NCBI GenBank assembly: GCA_963082975.1
Contig: OY720350.1
Location: forward strand, 45,524,734 to 45,588,733
Length of the DNA: 64,000 bases
Reading direction: 5' to 3'
DNA from: Labia minor
Lineage: Eukaryota; Arthropoda; Insecta; Dermaptera; Spongiphoridae
Positions within the stretch are counted from its first letter, which is position 1, and every line of letters begins with the position of its first letter. This document shows, piece after piece, positions 62,151 through 64,000 of this stretch. The notes beneath the pieces are model-generated. The model did not search any database and was not told where the DNA came from. It saw nothing but the letters and a program-made list of their open reading frames with translations. The position numbers and the translations under genes were made by a program.

Positions 62151-62168
62151 TCCTCCCCCTCTGACTCC
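62151..62168 (-). other. Polypurine tract
   Basis: Minus strand ggagtcagagggggagga touches the LTR's TG at 62150, the usual place for plus-strand priming. Confidence 0.75.
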
Positions 62169-62209
62169 TGAAGAAGTCCCAACGAAGGAGTCAGAAAAAG
62201 AGAAAAGCG

Positions 62210-62430
62210 AAAAACAATATTTAATAATACAAAAAAAAAAAATAATTCATAAAGATTAAAGAAAAGGATATAATAATTCTTAATACTTAACTAAACAATT
62301 AATAATATAAAAAAAAAAGTTCACAAAAATCAAAGAAAAATATACAATAATCTTAATAATTAATTAAACAATTAATAATATAAAAAAGTTCACAAAAATC
62401 AAAGAAAAATATACAATAATCTTAATAATT
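62210..62430. repeat. Near-tandem ~70-bp AT-rich repeats in the LTR element
   Basis: Three units with caaagaaaaatatacaataa, taattaaacaattaataata and agttcacaaaaat, between the ORF's stop and the polypurine tract. Confidence 0.75.
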
Positions 62431-63976
62431 AATTAGAGTCACCCTTTCGAGGTCGACCTCTCTTTTTAATTGTTCTAATTGGGTTTATATTATCTAAACG
62501 ACATGGGGTCAACATAGAAGTATGATAGGTACCTAAAGGGGTATTAGGATCATCTAGTGCTGCCACAGTGTATGATACGGGAGAAACAATTTTTATTATT
62601 TTATAGGGCCCATCTCTCTTAGGAGCAAATTTGGCAGTGATGCCTTTTTTCTTATCACTCAAATAATGAGTATTAACCCATACTTTGTCATTTAATTTAT
62701 AAATAGGACCTTGTTGGTGTTTTTTATCATTGTAATTCTTATTTTTTAATTGCTTAGATTCGATTCTTTCATTTATAACTTTCAAATTATTTGCGAATCT
62801 CTTTAGATAAGGGGTGATTTCTGGGACGAAGTTGTCATTGTAAATCACCTGTCCATTTATGTGCTCACCAAAAGGTGTAGGCTCTCCCCCTGCAGTAAAG
62901 ATATTATTGGATTCCTTCAATAAGGGATTCGATTTCTGCTTTTGGGAGACGTTTAACATTTTGTTAGTAATTAAAATATTCGATAAATAATGAATTTTAA
63001 GAGGTTCAGAGGTGAAAAGGGGTTCCTCTTTCTCAAAGGGGTATTTTAATTTCATTCTATTATTAAAATACCATTGGTTTGAACAAAGATCAATAATTAA
63101 TCTTGCTTGTTTTAAAAAATCATTTCCCAATAAGGTTCTGGGGATTTTTTGATTTTGAAAAAACATCAGCCTGGTGGGCACTATTTTATTTTTAATATTT
63201 ATAGGTAATTCAATTAAATCTACTTGATGCTCTTGACTAGAGCCATCAGCTAAACTAATAGTTACTGATTTATTATAAAATGTAACATTTTTATTTTTTA
63301 AAATATTATATAATTTTTCACTCCCTATGGAATGAGAGGCACCAGAGTCAGCACATGCCGTACCCGTGGCATCGCCTATTTGAATGGGGAGGAGAGGGAG
63401 AAATCCTTTTTGTTCATTTGAAGATATTTTGATAGTATTATTAAAATTAAAAGTAGGATCTACTTTATTAGTTTTTAATTGGGGATTGCAATCAGTGCAT
63501 TTGGGCTTAATAGTACCTATTTTGCCACATCCATAACATTTTTTTACATTTTTAAAAGGTTTCTCCATAGAAACGGTATCAGTGCCACGGGGGGCTACTT
63601 TATTTACAATTTTGCCATCCGTATTTCGGAGGTTGTCATAATTTTCAAGTTTTTTTATTAATTCAAGAGGCTTATTTAATGTTTCCCATTCATCTAAAAA
63701 GTGCTCACGACATTGTGATGACACGTGAGTTTTTAATTGATTTGTAATAATTAAATCCTTTAATGCCTCGAAGTTATTGATATTCAATTCCTTTATCCAT
63801 GATTCAAAATGAACCAATAAGCTATGATAGAAATCAGTCCACGTGTGAGTGGGACATTTTTTACTGTTGTAAAATAATTGACGCATCTTTTCTTTAGTGA
63901 TTTTAAATCTTTGCATCAAAAGGGTTTTAATATAATTAAAATCCATTAAATTTTTATCCGATTCTCTATATAACAA
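62429..63976 (-). CDS. LTR-retrotransposon ORF: Gag-protease-integrase tail, internally deleted
   Basis: A 515-codon frame. About residues 1-140 are Gag-like (capsid-type helices); 147-160 are a zinc-knuckle region with C-x2-C and C at the right spacing but Thr where the His ligand is expected. Residues 208-215 hold the retropepsin active-site motif (DSGAS), with LLGNDFL at 283-289 as the partner motif. About 430-470 resemble the C-terminal domain of Ty3/Gypsy integrases (KFAPKRDGPYKI), and RGRPRKG is near the end. Reverse transcriptase, RNase H and the integrase zinc and catalytic regions are missing, so the frame closes over a large deletion at about residues 330-370. It is therefore a defective element, yet uninterrupted. 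The right side of the window cuts the 5' part; the first Met at 63976 may not be the real start. Confidence 0.85.
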   Translation of the reverse strand: MLYRESDKNLMDFNYIKTLLMQRFKITKEKMRQLFYNSKKCPTHTWTDFYHSLLVHFESWIKELNINNFEALKDLIITNQLKTHVSSQCREHFLDEWETLNKPLELIKKLENYDNLRNTDGKIVNKVAPRGTDTVSMEKPFKNVKKCYGCGKIGTIKPKCTDCNPQLKTNKVDPTFNFNNTIKISSNEQKGFLPLLPIQIGDATGTACADSGASHSIGSEKLYNILKNKNVTFYNKSVTISLADGSSQEHQVDLIELPINIKNKIVPTRLMFFQNQKIPRTLLGNDFLKQARLIIDLCSNQWYFNNRMKLKYPFEKEEPLFTSEPLKIHYLSNILITNKMLNVSQKQKSNPLLKESNNIFTAGGEPTPFGEHINGQVIYNDNFVPEITPYLKRFANNLKVINERIESKQLKNKNYNDKKHQQGPIYKLNDKVWVNTHYLSDKKKGITAKFAPKRDGPYKIIKIVSPVSYTVAALDDPNTPLGTYHTSMLTPCRLDNINPIRTIKKRGRPRKGDSN

Positions 63977-64000
63977 CCTTACTAGGTCTAAAGGGAGGGT

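Larger units (their letters stand above)
49889..64000 (+). other. Presumed next arrestin intron, running off the window
   Basis: Opens with gtaagt. No exon coding for the region after the third arrestin exon was seen. It holds Helitrons, pogo-like and hAT MITEs, Tc1/mariner pieces, LINE fragments and the LTR element listed below. Stretches 51207-51940, 52611-52828, 53078-53930, 54300-55255, 55860-56110, 56692-58060, 58695-59970 and 60440-60780 show only AT-rich sequence. A 72-codon ORF at 57605-57823 could not be matched to anything. Confidence 0.6.

Overview
This is eukaryotic, AT-rich, intron- and transposon-dense DNA, almost certainly from an arthropod (probably an insect; no closer placement is possible by eye). 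The reasons are an arrestin gene with insect-like exon sequences, an arthropod-type initiator motif at a candidate first exon, and a repeat mix of mariner, piggyBac, hAT and pogo-like DNA transposons, Helitrons, RTE-like and jockey-like LINEs, a Penelope-like remnant and a Ty3/Gypsy-type LTR element. There are no bacterial operons, no CRISPR array, no rRNA and no convincing free-standing tRNA.

The only host gene recognised is a plus-strand arrestin. Three coding exons are clear and join in phase: 14560-14695 (N-terminal strands with the phosphate-sensing Lys-Lys pair), 20455-20604 (finger-loop region) and 49741-49888 (the following N-domain segment). They are separated by introns of about 5.8 and 29.1 kb. 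The start-codon exon was not found. A possible untranslated first exon ends at a good donor at 2680. The rest of the N-domain and the C-domain must lie to the right of 64000 or in exons I could not see.

Everything else is repeats, nearly all inside the presumed arrestin introns. Left part (1-14.5 kb): two short-repeat families (A, ACCGACCGACG ends with a CCGT-rich core; B, ACTATCTCGC ends) and a near-perfect palindromic TTAA-flanked MITE at 10100. Middle (14.7-20.4 kb): foldback element, LINE relic, deleted mariner, a family A copy with an internal tandem duplication, a small Helitron. Large intron (20.6-49.7 kb): two 2.1-kb copies of a dispersed segment carrying paired hairpins, several LINE 3' fragments, a 33-bp satellite, a piggyBac pseudogene, a Penelope-like inverted pair, mariner relics, two family A copies, and a Helitron that has picked up LINE sequence. 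Right end (50-64 kb): a longer Helitron, pogo-like and hAT MITEs, Tc1/mariner remnants, more Helitron/LINE pieces, and a minus-strand LTR element with a 515-codon ORF that keeps Gag, protease and the integrase tail but lacks reverse transcriptase, RNase H and the integrase core.

I found no new multi-gene system. The most unusual signals are the covarying hairpin in the duplicated segment, Helitrons carrying LINE reverse-transcriptase DNA, the iterated LTR-end/primer-site motif beside the LTR, and the internally deleted LTR-element ORF.
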